A DNA stretch of 64,000 nucleotides from Dryas octopetala (lineage: Eukaryota > Streptophyta > Magnoliopsida > Rosales > Rosaceae). The translations under genes were made by a program, and so were the position numbers. The stretch spans positions 11,720,501 through 11,784,500 of the forward strand of contig OY992840.1 of the NCBI GenBank assembly GCA_963921425.1. Direction: 5' to 3'. Positions 15,984 to 27,828 of this stretch are shown here, in pieces. Under the pieces are notes generated by a model that did not search any database, was not told where the DNA came from, and saw only the letters and a program-made list of their open reading frames with translations. Each line of letters starts with the position of its first letter. The first letter of the stretch is position 1.

Positions 15984-16179
15984 GCCAAGTATGAACTATT
16001 TTACGGCATTAGAGACTTTGGTTATCATCAATTGTACAAAGCTTGATTTGATGGGGCCAGGAGAAGGCACTCGAGGTCTTGGATCATTTTGCATCGTAAA
16101 TTCAAATTTGGAGGTTTTGCCCCATTGGCTTCAAGATTCTGCAAACACTCTACAGTTTTTGAATGTTGCTGAGTGTGAC
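15984..16179 (+). pseudogene. LRR remnant of an NLR gene fused to HSP90-1
   Basis: About 65 codons match the C-terminal LRRs of NLR1, NLR2 and NLR3 in this window ([12 protein letters not shown] through NVAEC). The LVIIN wording is shared with NLR2, whereas NLR1 and NLR3 have LLIIN. This marks it as the remnant of unit 1's counterpart of NLR2. Both ends are illegitimate junctions: HSP90 to LRR at 15983 shares one base, and LRR to transposon tail at 16178-16179 shares AC. The open frame from HSP90 continues through it and ends at 16230. Confidence 0.85.
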
Positions 16180-16628
16180 TGCACCGGTACGATTACTAGT
16201 TGTCTCTATTTTGGAACAGAGACGACGTAGTATATTTTCCCACCATCCTACTTTCATTACATATAAGCCAGTATCCCATCTTTTTTGGGCAAAAACAGGG
16301 TGAGACATGCTAAGATTCATAGTTTATGCAAACAGAGAGTGTTTGGAAGAAAAGAAAGTATAAGAGAACAGAGCTAGAGAATCGAGAGAGAAAATAGAGA
16401 ATTTTCTATATAGATCTTAATTAACTAACAAAGAATGAACAGCATGAGCCTTTATACTTTGGCAATACACTAAGCTCAGAGAGCACTCACAAAGTAACTA
16501 ACCAACAGAATAACCAAATCTAACAATCTAATGAACTGATTCGTAACAAATTGAGAGTTGTGCATCCTAGTCAGCTAGCTTATTCAGAATGAGAGAATTG
16601 AGTCAGCATATGACACTTATCAAGACAT
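16180..16628. repeat. Shared block upstream of NLR1, left part
   Basis: It matches 53911-54362 upstream of NLR3. The first 20 or so bases are the right end of the inverted-repeat element seen whole at about 53150-53930. The rest is non-coding NLR promoter-distal sequence. The Copia element separates it from its continuation at 30477. Confidence 0.8.
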
Positions 16629-17114
16629 TGTAAGTATAATTACATCCACACAATACACAAAACACAAGCCTTATCATATTAACCAATTGTCATTCCAGTG
16701 CCAATACCAGAAAACTCTACTGACCTGGTGAAGCCATTATGCAGGTGGATTAAAGCACACAAGTGAGCAGCAACAGCCTTCCAATCAGCACAGCTAGAGT
16801 CTCTCACGCAATGGGGCAGAATGCATAGACTACTTACCTGCTATATGACCAGGGACCATGCTTATATAGAGTCCCCTGAAATCCAAGTCCCTCTCATGAA
16901 AGGATTCTCGGATTTACAATCCTCATGGAACTCTATATGTATCAATTACTTAATTCCTTTGTCTTGTATAATTGTATAAGTCCTTCAAGTGTATAAGTGT
17001 CCTAGTTCTATACTGAAAAGGTTTTCTGATAACAGTCGAATTGCTTGTACATTAAGAAGTGTTGGTGACTTGTTGATTCCTAAAAGAACAAGGAATGTCC
17101 AACTTAATCTTACA
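16629..17114 (-). repeat. 3' LTR of the Copia element
   Basis: 486 bp, beginning TGTAAGTATAATTACATCC and ending CTTAATCTTACA on the plus strand. It matches the right LTR except for about five substitutions. Confidence 0.95.
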
Positions 17115-17123
17115 TTCTCCCAC
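17115..17123 (-). other. Polypurine tract of the Copia element
   Basis: On the minus strand GTGGGAGAA abuts the 3' LTR directly, the expected plus-strand primer site of a retrotransposon. Confidence 0.85.
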
Positions 17124-17797
17124 TTGGACAATCATTGTTCCTTGTCAAAATTCACCTAGCACTTTAAGCAATCTGTAGGTGCACTAGACTTGTTATACAG
17201 AACCAAATTTAGATCAATTCTCATGAGATGCAATGTTGGATATCAGACTATGAGCAGTAACAGAGCTATTAAATATGCTCAAACCATTCATAATCATTGA
17301 TATCTACAATGCATCTCTCGAAAATCATTCACAAGATATGAAAAAGAAAAATTTAGTTTACAAGAATGTTGTAAACTCGGTCCTTTCTGTAAATTATACA
17401 TTCCTGTATGTAAAATCACTAAACTCAATGGCAAGATTCATGTATGCATGATCAGTCAGTGGACTTATATCACTGACTGCATTTACTGTAAGACTTAGTC
17501 AAAACCAAATAGATATACATGCTGATATCATTTATGTATGTATACACACAAAACTGAACTTAAAATAGAAATTTGTTAAGAAAAATTGAATAGACAAAAC
17601 TAAAATCATGATAGGTCTATTTCAATTCAACATATCCAAAAGTAATTCTTAAATTCAAAATGCTAAAATTTGAAAACTTCAAGCACTTAGTTTCTGCAAT
17701 CTCAACTAAAATTGCAGTAAACCAAATTATATATATATAGGAACAAAATGAAATGATTAAATGAGTTTATGAATGTCTCCCACTATTCCTAAAATTC

Positions 17798-20553
17798 TCA
17801 CTGAAGTGCAGCATCTAAGCTCTCAAGAACTCCCATGCTTGCAACATGTCGTTTGAAAACATTTACTGCCAATGCTTTAGTAAAAGAATCTGCCAGCTGA
17901 TCTTGGGTATTGACATGCTCTATTTGCAATTCTCCAGCTTTTACATTCTCTCTTACCATTAAAAATTTTGTGCCAATGTGTTTAGATTTCGAGGTCCTCT
18001 TGCTATTTTTCGAGAAACTAACAGCCCCACTATTATCACAATATATTCTGATGGGATTTGATACTGACTTAACCATTTTCGCCTCTAACATAAAACTCTT
18101 TAACCAAATAGCATGTACTGCTGTCTCATAAACTGCAACATATTCAGCCTGCATGGTTGAAGTAGTTGTCAAAGTCTGCTTTACACTTTTCCATGAAACT
18201 GCTGCTCCTTCAAACATGAAAATGTACCCTGTAGTTGATTTCAAACTATCCACACACCCTGCAAAGTCTGAATCCGAAAAGCCTATTAAATCCAGTTCTT
18301 TCACTCTCCTGAAAACCAACATGTAGTCCTTTGTTTTCTGTAAATACCTGAGCACTTTCTTCCCTGCAATCCAATGAGCTTGACCTGGATCCACCTGATA
18401 TCTTCCCAACATTCCTACTGCAAAAGCTAAATCAGGTCTTGTGCATGTTTGAGCGTACATCAGAGACCCAACCAGTGAAGCGTATGGCTTGTCTTTCATG
18501 AACAATCTTTCTTGGTCATTTGTAGGACATTGTTTCTTGCTGAACTTGTCTCCCTTTGACATTGGTGAATCTCCTGGCTTGCAATTCAGCATGTCAAAAC
18601 GTTTTAGAACCCTCATAATGTATGCTTGTTGCGAGAGTCCCAATAGAAAATTCTTTCTATCTCTCTTAATTTCAATTCCTAAAACATATGAGGCTTCTCC
18701 AAGGTCCTTCATTTCGAATTTATTGGACAAAAAAGCTTTAGTTTCATGTAACAAGACTTTATTGCTACTTGCTAGCAGAATGTCATCCACATAAAGCACT
18801 AGGAAAATAAAATCACTCCCACACACTTTAAGGTATATGCACTCATCAGATGAGTTTTCTAGAAAACCATAAGAAGAGATTACTGAATCAAATTTTATGT
18901 ACCATTGCCTAGATGCTTGTTTTAATCCATAAATGGATTTCTTTAATCTGCAAGCTAAATGTTCCTGTCCATTCTTTATGAATCCTTCAGGTTGTAATAT
19001 GTAAATTTCTTCCTCTAACTCTCCATTAAGAAAAGCTGTCTTGACATCCATTTGGTGTAGCTCTAGATCAAAATGTGCCACCAAAGCCATAATAACCCGA
19101 AAAGCATCCTTGCTTGAAATTGGTGAAAACGTCTCATTGAAATCAATCCCTTCTTTTTGAGTGAAACTTTTTGCAACCAACCTTGCCTTGAATCTTTCTA
19201 TGCTGCCATCAGGGTTCTTTTTAGTTTTGAAGATCCATTTGCTGCCTATTGGTTTGAAACCTTGTGGGACTTCAGTCAATTCCCATACCTCATTTTCATA
19301 CATTGAATCAATTTCTGCCTTCATTGCTTCATTCCAGTTTTGAGAGTTTGCATTATTAATTGCTTGTGTGAAGTTCCTTGGGTCACTTTCTTCTCCAATG
19401 TCGAAATCCACTTCCTGCAAATACAACACATAATCATCTGACAAGGCTGACTTTCTTTGTCTTGTAGAAAATCTTCTCGGTGCATCTTCAACATGTTGTT
19501 CAAACTGATTGATGTCTGGTTGTGGATTGTCAATCTGAGCTGCATCTTGTGGCTGCTGAATGACTGGATTCTCTGGCATAGAAACAATTTGGTCTGGTAT
19601 GGAATAAGCCAAGTCGACATATTCATTTTGCAATTGTGTTCTATCAGATAGTTCCAAAAGCTCTAAGTCACTTAATGCCACTTCATTTGATGAGACTGCT
19701 TCATCAATAAATTTAGCTATGTTGGTCTCCATTATTCTGTTGGTGTGAGAAGGACAGTAGAACCGAAAACCTTTTGATTTTTCAGGATAACCTATGAAAA
19801 ATGCACTTGTAGTTCTAGAGTCAAGTTTCTTTTGGTATGGATTGTAAAATTTGGCCTCTACCCTGCAGCCCCATACATGAAGATGCATTAAGCCTGGTTT
19901 TCTTCCTGTCCACAATTCGAATGGGGTCTTGTTTAAAACCCTGCTTGGAGCTCTGTTTGTGACATAATTGGCTGTCTTTAAAGCCTCTCCCCATAGAAAT
20001 TTAGGTAGTCCAGCTGTACACATCATACTCCTCACCATCTCCATAAGTGTTCTATTCCTCCTTTCAGCAACACCATTTTGCTGAGGTGTTCCAGGAGTAG
20101 TGTATTGCGCCTGTATTCCATGTTGCTGCAAGTATTGTGCAAAAGGGCCCAAGTGTTGTCCAACTTCACTATATTTGCCATAAAATTCTCCTCCCCTATC
20201 AGACCTGACAATCTTAATTTGTGTTCCCAATTGCTTCTCAACTTCAGTCTTAAAAATCTTAAAAACTTCAAGAGCTTGGGACTTTTCTGAAATAAGGTAC
20301 ATAGTGCAAAAACAAGAGAAATCATCTATGAAAAGAATGAAATAAGCATTCTTGCAGATGGTTCTACACGAAAAAGGACCACATATGTCAGTGTGGATGA
20401 TTTCGAGTAACTTTGTGCTTCTGTTTGCTCCCACTTTTCTAGTACTAGTGGTCTTTCCCTTTATGCATTCAATGCAGTCACCAAAATCCGAAAAATCAAG
20501 CTTGGGAATAATATTTTCCTTTATTAAAACTTGCATCCTTACTTTGGATATAT
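17798..20553 (-). pseudogene. Copia pol, integrase to RNase H portion
   Basis: One long open frame on the minus strand covers the end of the GAG-pre-integrase region with its zinc-binding CIEC, the integrase core (HTDICGPF, DDFS, RSDRGGEF, TPQQNGVAERRN), the Copia-type reverse transcriptase (RVT_2, with YVDDILLAS) and a Ty1-type RNase H with the ADxxTKAL-like end. The catalytic Asp residues of reverse transcriptase are present. The open frame's apparent first 11 codons (20554-20587) are CACTA sequence; true pol resumes on the far side of that insertion at 27829. The segment is otherwise uninterrupted, which fits a young element, but cannot be translated as a polyprotein because of the CACTA. 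Confidence 0.92.
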
Positions 20554-20735
20554 CACCACTACAATTATATAAATAGACAACAGTCAATAGACAACGGTTA
20601 GTATTTTATCCGTTATCTTAATTTAATACACAACGGGTATTAAGAAACCGTTATATAATGGTATCATGTCCAATGCTATTTGGTTGGATAGATTTTTCTA
20701 AATTATTAAAAACAATAGTTTTAGGAAAATCCGTT
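20554..20735. repeat. Left subterminal repeats of CACTA element 1
   Basis: Several CAACGG / CCGTT motifs in both orientations lie within the first 180 bp, mirroring the right end. Confidence 0.7.
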
Positions 20736-21746
20736 GTGTAGGGCAAGTTACACAAAAATTAAAAATTTGCGGGTCTTTGTATTGTCAAAGCGCACGCTCG
20801 CTTTAATGAAACCCTTTTGGCGCCTTAAGTCTTTTTGGGTCAAACCCTCTTGACTTCACCCACCCATCAGACAGAACACTTAGCCCCCATTCGAGAAGCA
20901 TGCACTGGGACTGAAGAAGCACTCAGCGCCATTGAGCACTTCATCTGCATCCTCAATCTTCACTGCAGCCCAATTCGTACACTCATCGCTCAATCTTCAC
21001 TCATCACTGGGACTGAAGAAGCACTCGTCTCTCAATCTTCACTCATCGCTCAAGTTTCACTCATCGCTCAATCTTCAATACTTCTGCCATCTTTCTCCTC
21101 CTAGCTCCTTCCTTGTCGCCCATTTCTGTGCCCTAATTTCAACACTAATCGACCAAAGAAGCACTCCCGTTCATCATCTTCGCCTATCACTCAGGTAAAT
21201 TTGGGTTAGGGTATGAAATTTGTTAAATAAAAACAGATTTCAATATGGGTATGAAAAATCAGATTTCGAACGGGTCTTTTCCTCTCTAAATAAAAGCCCC
21301 AAATTTGGGTTAGGGTGTGCACTTCTGTTTTGTGGTTAGAAAAGCACCAAATTTCAGGGTTTTTTTCCTGCTTGGTTTTGTGCTTTGTTTAGATCTTGAT
21401 AACTTGTATAATTAATTTCCTATATATGACAGCATTAGTTGAAGAGGTGAATTGCTTAGTGAGCTTGGGGATTGTGAATATAGGCTGCGCACTGATTGGA
21501 TTGGAAAGGTGAGTTCATCAGGCTGGTTTTCATTTTATTTTTCTTGTTTGGTTTTTTTTTGTTTTCCCTGTTTTGTTGGTTCTGGCATGTAGTTAGGTAT
21601 AGTTTAGGAAATTTGTCCATATAGCTACATAGTAGGTGGCAATTAGATAGGATACCTCTTGTGGTTTCTTCTTGCTGATGAATTGAACAATTATACTTAG
21701 AAAGGCAAATACCTTCCTGTGCTAAGACTCATTGTTTATTTTTCAG
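20736..21746 (+). other. 5' part of CACTA element 1, unassigned
   Basis: Contains a short repeat series around 20990-21080 based on GCTCAATCTTCACTCATC. It may hold the promoter and first exon of the chimeric transcript: a possible splice donor follows CTATCACTCAG at 21193. No protein family was recognised. Confidence 0.4.
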
Positions 21747-24700
21747 GGCGCAATCAACTTGCTTTTTGCTGTATACAAAAAGGAATTTAAGGCAATGGGT
21801 GGATATTTGACTAATGGAAGCAAGGTATTTAAGTAACTGCGTTGTAGGGTAGTCAATAAATTGCATTTGGTTTAGATATTTCTTCTAGAATGTTTTTACT
21901 TGTTTTTTTTTTCTCAGTCGAATTTGAGGCGGGTAGAGCATTTCATTCAGGCAGTGGGATCTTATGAAGATAACATATTCCAGAAAAGAGCCCGGTTGCA
22001 CCAGGTTTGTTCTGTTTTTGGATAGACATTATAAAATTGTATGTCCTCTTCATTTACAAGTCATAGAGATGGTTTATTTCTTCATTAATAAATCAACGCT
22101 CGAATTTCTTAGTCTCAGTAAATGGGTAAATTAGAATATATTTTTATTGTGTTGCAATACATAGAGGATTTGTGCTATGTTGTGGGACATGTTCTTTCAC
22201 ATAGAGGTCCCCTTCCAAGTCTCTGGATGTTTATTTGTCATCTTTCTTCTGTGATTGGCCTTAAGGGTAGATTAACAAATATAACATTGGTGATGAGACT
22301 GCTTTCTGTGCATGCTATAATTTTCTGAGGTCACCACAGTTTTCCTAAATAATATTAGATTCAATGTGAAGCCCTGACTTTTGTTTTACAATACCCTCCC
22401 CCCCTCTCCAGCGGCAGGCAGAAAGAATAAAGCGTGAAAAGGGGCAAGCGAGAAGAAGAGGAGATGATGTTGGGCCACAAGTGCAACCAGATTCTTTGGT
22501 TGCAGTTTCCCGATTTCATGGTTCTCGTCTTGCTTCAGGTCCTTCGCATTCACCCTATCAACAATCTGGATCTGGTAATAGTTCTGAGAGCTCTATGCCT
22601 GTTAGAAGAGGAGACCAGCTCGGACAAGCCACAACTAGTTTGTCTAAGCTTGATATGAAGAGCAAAGAATCTTACAAATCTAATGGTCAAGGAAATGCTC
22701 GAAAAGTTGCACGTTTGTCTTCAGAGGCATCAACTGTCGGTGCTGCTATTGTTGAAGCAGAGAACAGTCTTGAAGAAGTAAGTTTTTAGCTTAATTTGAG
22801 GCACTTTAATGTAAATCATGTATAGTGTGTTGTTCATATCTACTCTTCTACTGTCTGATTTGTGATGCTGGCAAGGATGTGAATGTGAAACTTTATTTTA
22901 CTATCTTTTAATAATTGTTTCACAAATATTATTTAATGAATTACGTTGGGTGTAGTTTCTTAACTATGTGTTCATTAAGCTGTCATCTTTGTCTCTTGCT
23001 TGTCAGGTACATGAAAACAAAGAAGAATTGAAAGCAAAGCTCAAAGAGGTTCTTCGTGAGAGGTCTGATGCTTTTAACTCTGACAATCCCGAAGAAGACA
23101 AGGTCTGATTACTTGTGTATTGCTGACTTTTATTATGTGTAGGTGATATCTTGTATTTGGTATTGCTATAAATGTTGATGCTATGAAAGAGTTTTTAGAT
23201 ATTATGAAGCATTTTTATGGTGCTCTTCTATCTTGCAACCACATTAAGTTATGTAGATGCAAGTATCACTTGTGGATAAGGTTTTTTATGCATATCGCAA
23301 GTGATGCTTTTATTTCAAATGTTCAAAAGTAAATGATGAAAGGGACACCCATGGAATGTTCACTGTCTCAATGTTTATGTCTTGTCTTAGGTAAATTTGA
23401 ATAATAAAATTTTAAAACAGTTGTTCATTTTTTGCCTTTTGGTCTTGCTGCATGGCCTTGCTTATCTATATAATATATGCTCACTGAAAGCAAATGATAT
23501 TGTTTTATGATAGTAATAATTCCAACCTTATTACGGCAATTTCAAAAACTATTCAGTTGCATCATACCGGTTAAGTTGATGATAGGATATGTATGGCTTA
23601 TACTATAGCTGTTTGTCCACCTTGTATCCCTTTGTCTATTTATTACTTCATGATGTTATATTTCATTTTCTTTTGAATCCTAAAAGGTTGGAGTTTTGTC
23701 AAAATATAGAATGTATTGATATTTGCTTATTTACTGGTTGTTTTTATATCTTATATTATTAGGTTAAATTGGGAGTACCTGGATGGAAAGATAGATACTA
23801 TGAAGAAAAGTTTTCTGCCAAAACTCCTGAAGAACGTGAAGCAATTCGAAAAGATGTTGTATGTAAATGAGTTCTAGTACTGTCATTGTCAAATGTTAAT
23901 TGTATAACCATTTTTAGTTTGTCTTATATTTTGTGCTTATTGGGTAGGTTTTGCGATACACAGAAGGTCTGTGTTGGGTAATGCACTATTATTATGAAGG
24001 GGTTTGTTCATGGCAGTGGTGGGTATTTTGCTTCACCCTCTTCTATCGTTTTGCATGTATTTATAATAGCTCAAGTTTCCAATTTCCACTATAATGTTAA
24101 TTTTTTTTAGGATTGGGATTTATTACTTAATGATATTGAGGATGTAATTGATCTCACGATGTTGTAATTGATCTCCACCTCATTGGGGCTATGATGTATC
24201 CTTTACTATTGTAGCATTTTGTTGTGACTGTAATGGTGAATTGGGTGAGGTTGTTAGTGCTGTATAAGGATTGGTATAGGGACAAGCAGGGTTGCATTAT
24301 GTACAATTATTAAAAAAAGACGAAAGTTAAGCATATTGAGATAATGGATACATAAAAGGGATTTTGCTCTATCAATTAAAGCAGTGGTCAGAAACGAAGT
24401 ACTATTGTATGATAAGCCAATGGATTGAGTTTGATAATTTCTATCTTAAGAGTTAAGTCACTTTAAATGTAAGCTATTGTGGCTTTGTATAACGTACAGG
24501 AATGCATTAGGACCTAGGTGTGGTTAGAATCATCATATTACTTAGAGTTGGATTCTGAGGAGAAGTTATCTAGTTTTGCATTGGATGATTGATTTAGATA
24601 AAAGGAAATTCATTCTCTTCCCCATGCATCATCAATGCCGTTTGTCCAATATGTTTACCGTGCTGCTGAATATCTTTTTTCGTATTTTTCTCTAGGTTCT

Positions 24701-25553
24701 ACCCCTATCATTATGCACCCTTTTTGCTTCTGATCTCAAGGACCTCAGTCAGCTAAATATAAGTTTTGATTTGGGCACTCCTTTTAAACCATTCAATCAG
24801 CTGTTGGGGGTTTTTCCTGCTGCAAGGTATGCTGTTGATATTTTCTTCTATGTTGGAAATTTTTCAACTAGCAAGGTACTAATGATTATACATGTGCAGT
24901 TCCCATGCCCTTCCTGAGCAATATAGGAAGTTGATGACTGATCCCAACTCACCTATTATTGATTTTTACCCTACTGGTATACTTTCTGGCTAAGATTGGT
25001 GTTCTAGATCTTAATTCTTTTTTACTTGCTTAGTAAGATGCTATTCTGAACCTTTGTTTTGTATCAGACTTTGAAGTGGATATGAATGGGAAACGTTATG
25101 CATGGCAGGTGTGTTCTCTTTGAATCCATATTGTACATGTATTTTTTTTTCCTGGTCATTTTTTTGGGATGACTCTCTAGTGGAGTTCTTGACATCTTAT
25201 TGCTGTTCTTAATGGTATTGCAAAACTGCCTTTTATTGATGAAGTCCGTCTTCTTGCCGAGGTTGAGAAACTCGAACATACATTGACGGTATGGAATCTT
25301 TTTTGAGTTTGCACTACCGGCATACTTCTCTAATTTCGTATTTTTATTCTCAGAATGGTTTTTATTTTAATTCCACCTTCATTTCCGGGGTGCAGGAAGA
25401 GGAGACCCGGAGAAACAGTGAGATGTTTGAGATGCTTTTTGTTACATCATCTCATCCTCTCTCTGTATGCATATATTCCCTTTATAATCGCTGCAAACAG
25501 TTGACAGACAAAGAGCGGGTTGAAGTTAAGGAACAAATTGATCCCAAGTACAG
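21747..25553 (+). pseudogene. Captured fragment of an XRN4-type 5'-3' exoribonuclease gene
   Basis: Eleven exon-like blocks keep the order and splice sites of a plant XRN gene: 21747-21824, 21918-22004, 22412-22777, 23007-23102, 23763-23858, 23948-24018, 24696-24826, 24900-24976, 25068-25108, about 25214-25289 and 25396-25553. They read as the central part of cytoplasmic XRN4/EIN5, with hallmarks [46 protein letters not shown] and VTSSHPLSVCIYS. The N-terminal catalytic region and the C-terminal part are absent. Block 7 has TTTTT where TTT is expected near 24720, causing a frameshift. The block near 25214 has lost its AG acceptor. The introns were retained, so capture was at DNA level. XRN4 degrades decapped mRNA; this copy cannot. 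Confidence 0.88.
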
Positions 25554-26347
25554 GTTTGTGCAGTAAAGTTATATTTACTATTTTCCAGTGAAGCAGTCGT
25601 TATATGGTATGTTCCATCCAAAAATGTTACTATAGTTTGCTATTTAGGAACTAGAGCTCTTAAAGTTTGACATGGGTAGTAAATGCTACTGCTATTTACT
25701 TTGCATCTTGGTGCAGCTATGTTCAACACCTGAGCTCTACTCCTAGCAGCTATCTAGTATTGACTGCTTGGTCCTCTTGATTGGGCAAAGATCATGATAT
25801 TAGATAATATGGCCACTGTTACAAATAGGTGGTTTGGCAGATGCAAATTGATTTACTGATTTTACTGTTGAGAACAAGATCATGCTCTATTTAGGAACAC
25901 TTGGTTTAAATATTAATATTTCTGAAATTTTCCTGATAAATCTAGTGGTCTAGCCAAAAGTTTGTTATATTTATAAGGAGATCATTTTCTCTGGCAGATG
26001 TTTTGTACCGTCTGCTACATGAACAGAAAGTTTAATTTCTGTTCTTTTTTTTTTTTTTTTTCTTATTAACTATATATTTAAGAACTGTTTGGACTATTTT
26101 CTGATTTTATTTATAAATGGGTATTCGAATCTTGAGAAAGAAGTTAATGTATTGTTGCAATTTATAATGCTTTAATTTGTTTTGTGGCTGAAAACTTGGA
26201 AATGTAGTTGAAAGCTTGGAATAAAAGGAAAACAAATTGTGGCTGAAAGCTTGGAATAAAAGGAAAACAATTTTGATGATCACTTGTGTTAATATATTGG
26301 AGCTTGATTCTGGATATAGGCCCCTATTTTATCTTGTGGATGCTAAC

Positions 26348-26372
26348 TATATATATATATATATATATATAT
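26348..26372. repeat. TA dinucleotide microsatellite
   Basis: Perfect alternating TA run in CACTA element 1. Just upstream, 26201-26270 holds a short direct repeat containing AAGCTTGGAATAAAAGG. Confidence 0.95.
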
Positions 26373-26548
26373 GCTTGCTACTGGATGTTGAAACCTGACA
26401 GGGGCATATTCTTCTCTTGCATGCCTATGTTTTTCAATACATCTACTTAGGGGCGCGCATGTTCTTTATTTTTTTCTTTCTGCTGGACTGTTTGCATTTT
26501 TGGTTGAATTTTATTTTTAATTAGTACTCCATGTTTGCCTTTTTTCAG

Positions 26549-26638
26549 TGGGAACGAAGGCAAGACAAAACTTATACCCAAGAAGATATCGATGAAGTCC
26601 GGGCTGAATGGGCAAACTTCGTGGGCCAGTTTATGTAG
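26549..26638 (+). pseudogene. Terminal exon of the chimeric transcript in CACTA element 1
   Basis: A 90-nt block follows a TTTTTCAG acceptor and ends at a TAG 1.2 kb before the element's right end. Its 29 codons include TYTQEDIDEVRAEWANFV. A clearly related exon sits at 44680-44778 in CACTA element 2 at the corresponding place, although the two elements captured different genes. This suggests that the exon belongs to the transposon family rather than to the captured gene. Function and family are unknown to me. Confidence 0.6.
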
Positions 26639-27169
26639 ACATTTCTGGTTGGATTTTTGCATGACACCTTTTTTACGTAGGCCATATGTTTAGCTAGACT
26701 AGCTTTGGGTATATATGATATATTGATTACTTTGCTAGATTAGCTTAGGATGATTGATAGGCTAGCTGCTGGATAATATTTTGATATATATATGGCAGCA
26801 ATTAGGTTGATTCATTAGATTGATGCCTAGTTTTTTGGAAAGGTATATATGGAGGGTTTTTGTTTATGGCATATATGGCTGGTTTTGTGAATGAAATTGG
26901 GTTAAGGGAGCAAGGTACATATATACAATTACTACCTTTAAATATCTTATATTATTTGGTTATATTAGAAATTCCAATCCTTTATTATTGTGAATTGGTA
27001 TTTTGTAAATGTATAATTTATTAGGAATGTTAATTATGAAGGGAATCAATTAATGGTTGTACCAAAACAACCTATCTCATCAATCAGATTCTGCATTATT
27101 TGTTCATAATTGCATTGTGGTCAAAGACAATTGGGAGTTTCTAAAAACAGATGTAAACAGGCACATTAT

Positions 27170-27828
27170 ACAACAGTTTTTCGATCAAAAGCGTGGTCTG
27201 TGCCCTTGACTTACAATGGTTCAATATAATAAACCATTGTCTAATTCTTAAGCATACCACACAAATCTTAAGAAGCCATTGTGCTAAGTACCTTCATACA
27301 ATAGTTTCTAATCCAAAAATCGATGTACCAAATAAGTATATACAACGGTTATATGGTTAATATTTAATTTTCTTAATGCATGAATACAACGGTTTCATAT
27401 AAAACACCGTAGTTTGAAAAACCTATAGACATGGCAATACACATATTATTCAATAGATTAGACAACGGTTTTTAACAATAAACCGTTGTTTTAATGGCTA
27501 TTTCACCTCGTGTTTCTACCTAAAATAGTTGTAAAACCAATTCTTTACTTAATATAACCGTTGTTTAACATATATATACACATCGGTTTTTAAATATAAA
27601 CCGATGTTTAAATTGGCACTCAACAACGGTATCTTCCAAATCATTGATTTTAAAGGTTGTATATACAACGGTGGTACATCTATAACCGTTGTGTAGGTGC
27701 ACCAGGACAACGGATTTTATCCGTTGTCTATTGGGGGTATGAATAGACAACACTCGATTAGACGACGGTAAATTATAAACTCAGACAACGGTGAAAATCC
27801 GTTGTCTGATTGCTATTTTGTAGTAGTG
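27170..27828. repeat. Right subterminal repeats of CACTA element 1
   Basis: Many CAACGGTT / AACCGTTG motifs occur in both orientations, often paired as small palindromes a few tens of bases apart, for example near 27468-27492 and 27710-27732. They probably are transposase-binding sites, as known for TNPA of En/Spm. Confidence 0.75.

Larger units (their letters stand above)
20554..27828 (+). mobile_element. CACTA (En/Spm) element 1 with captured XRN4-like exons, nested in Copia pol
   Basis: The left end reads CACCACTACAA, the right end on the reverse strand CACTACTACAA, giving CACTA-type inverted termini. The 3-bp duplication TAT lies at 20551-20553 and 27829-27831, and the Copia frame is in phase on either side. 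Subterminal regions at both ends are rich in CAACGG/CCGTTG motifs, as expected for transposase-binding repeats. No transposase was recognised. The body carries host-derived exonuclease exons (21747-25553) and a short terminal exon (26549-26638) related to one in CACTA element 2. The length of 7275 bp is normal for the superfamily. Confidence 0.88.
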
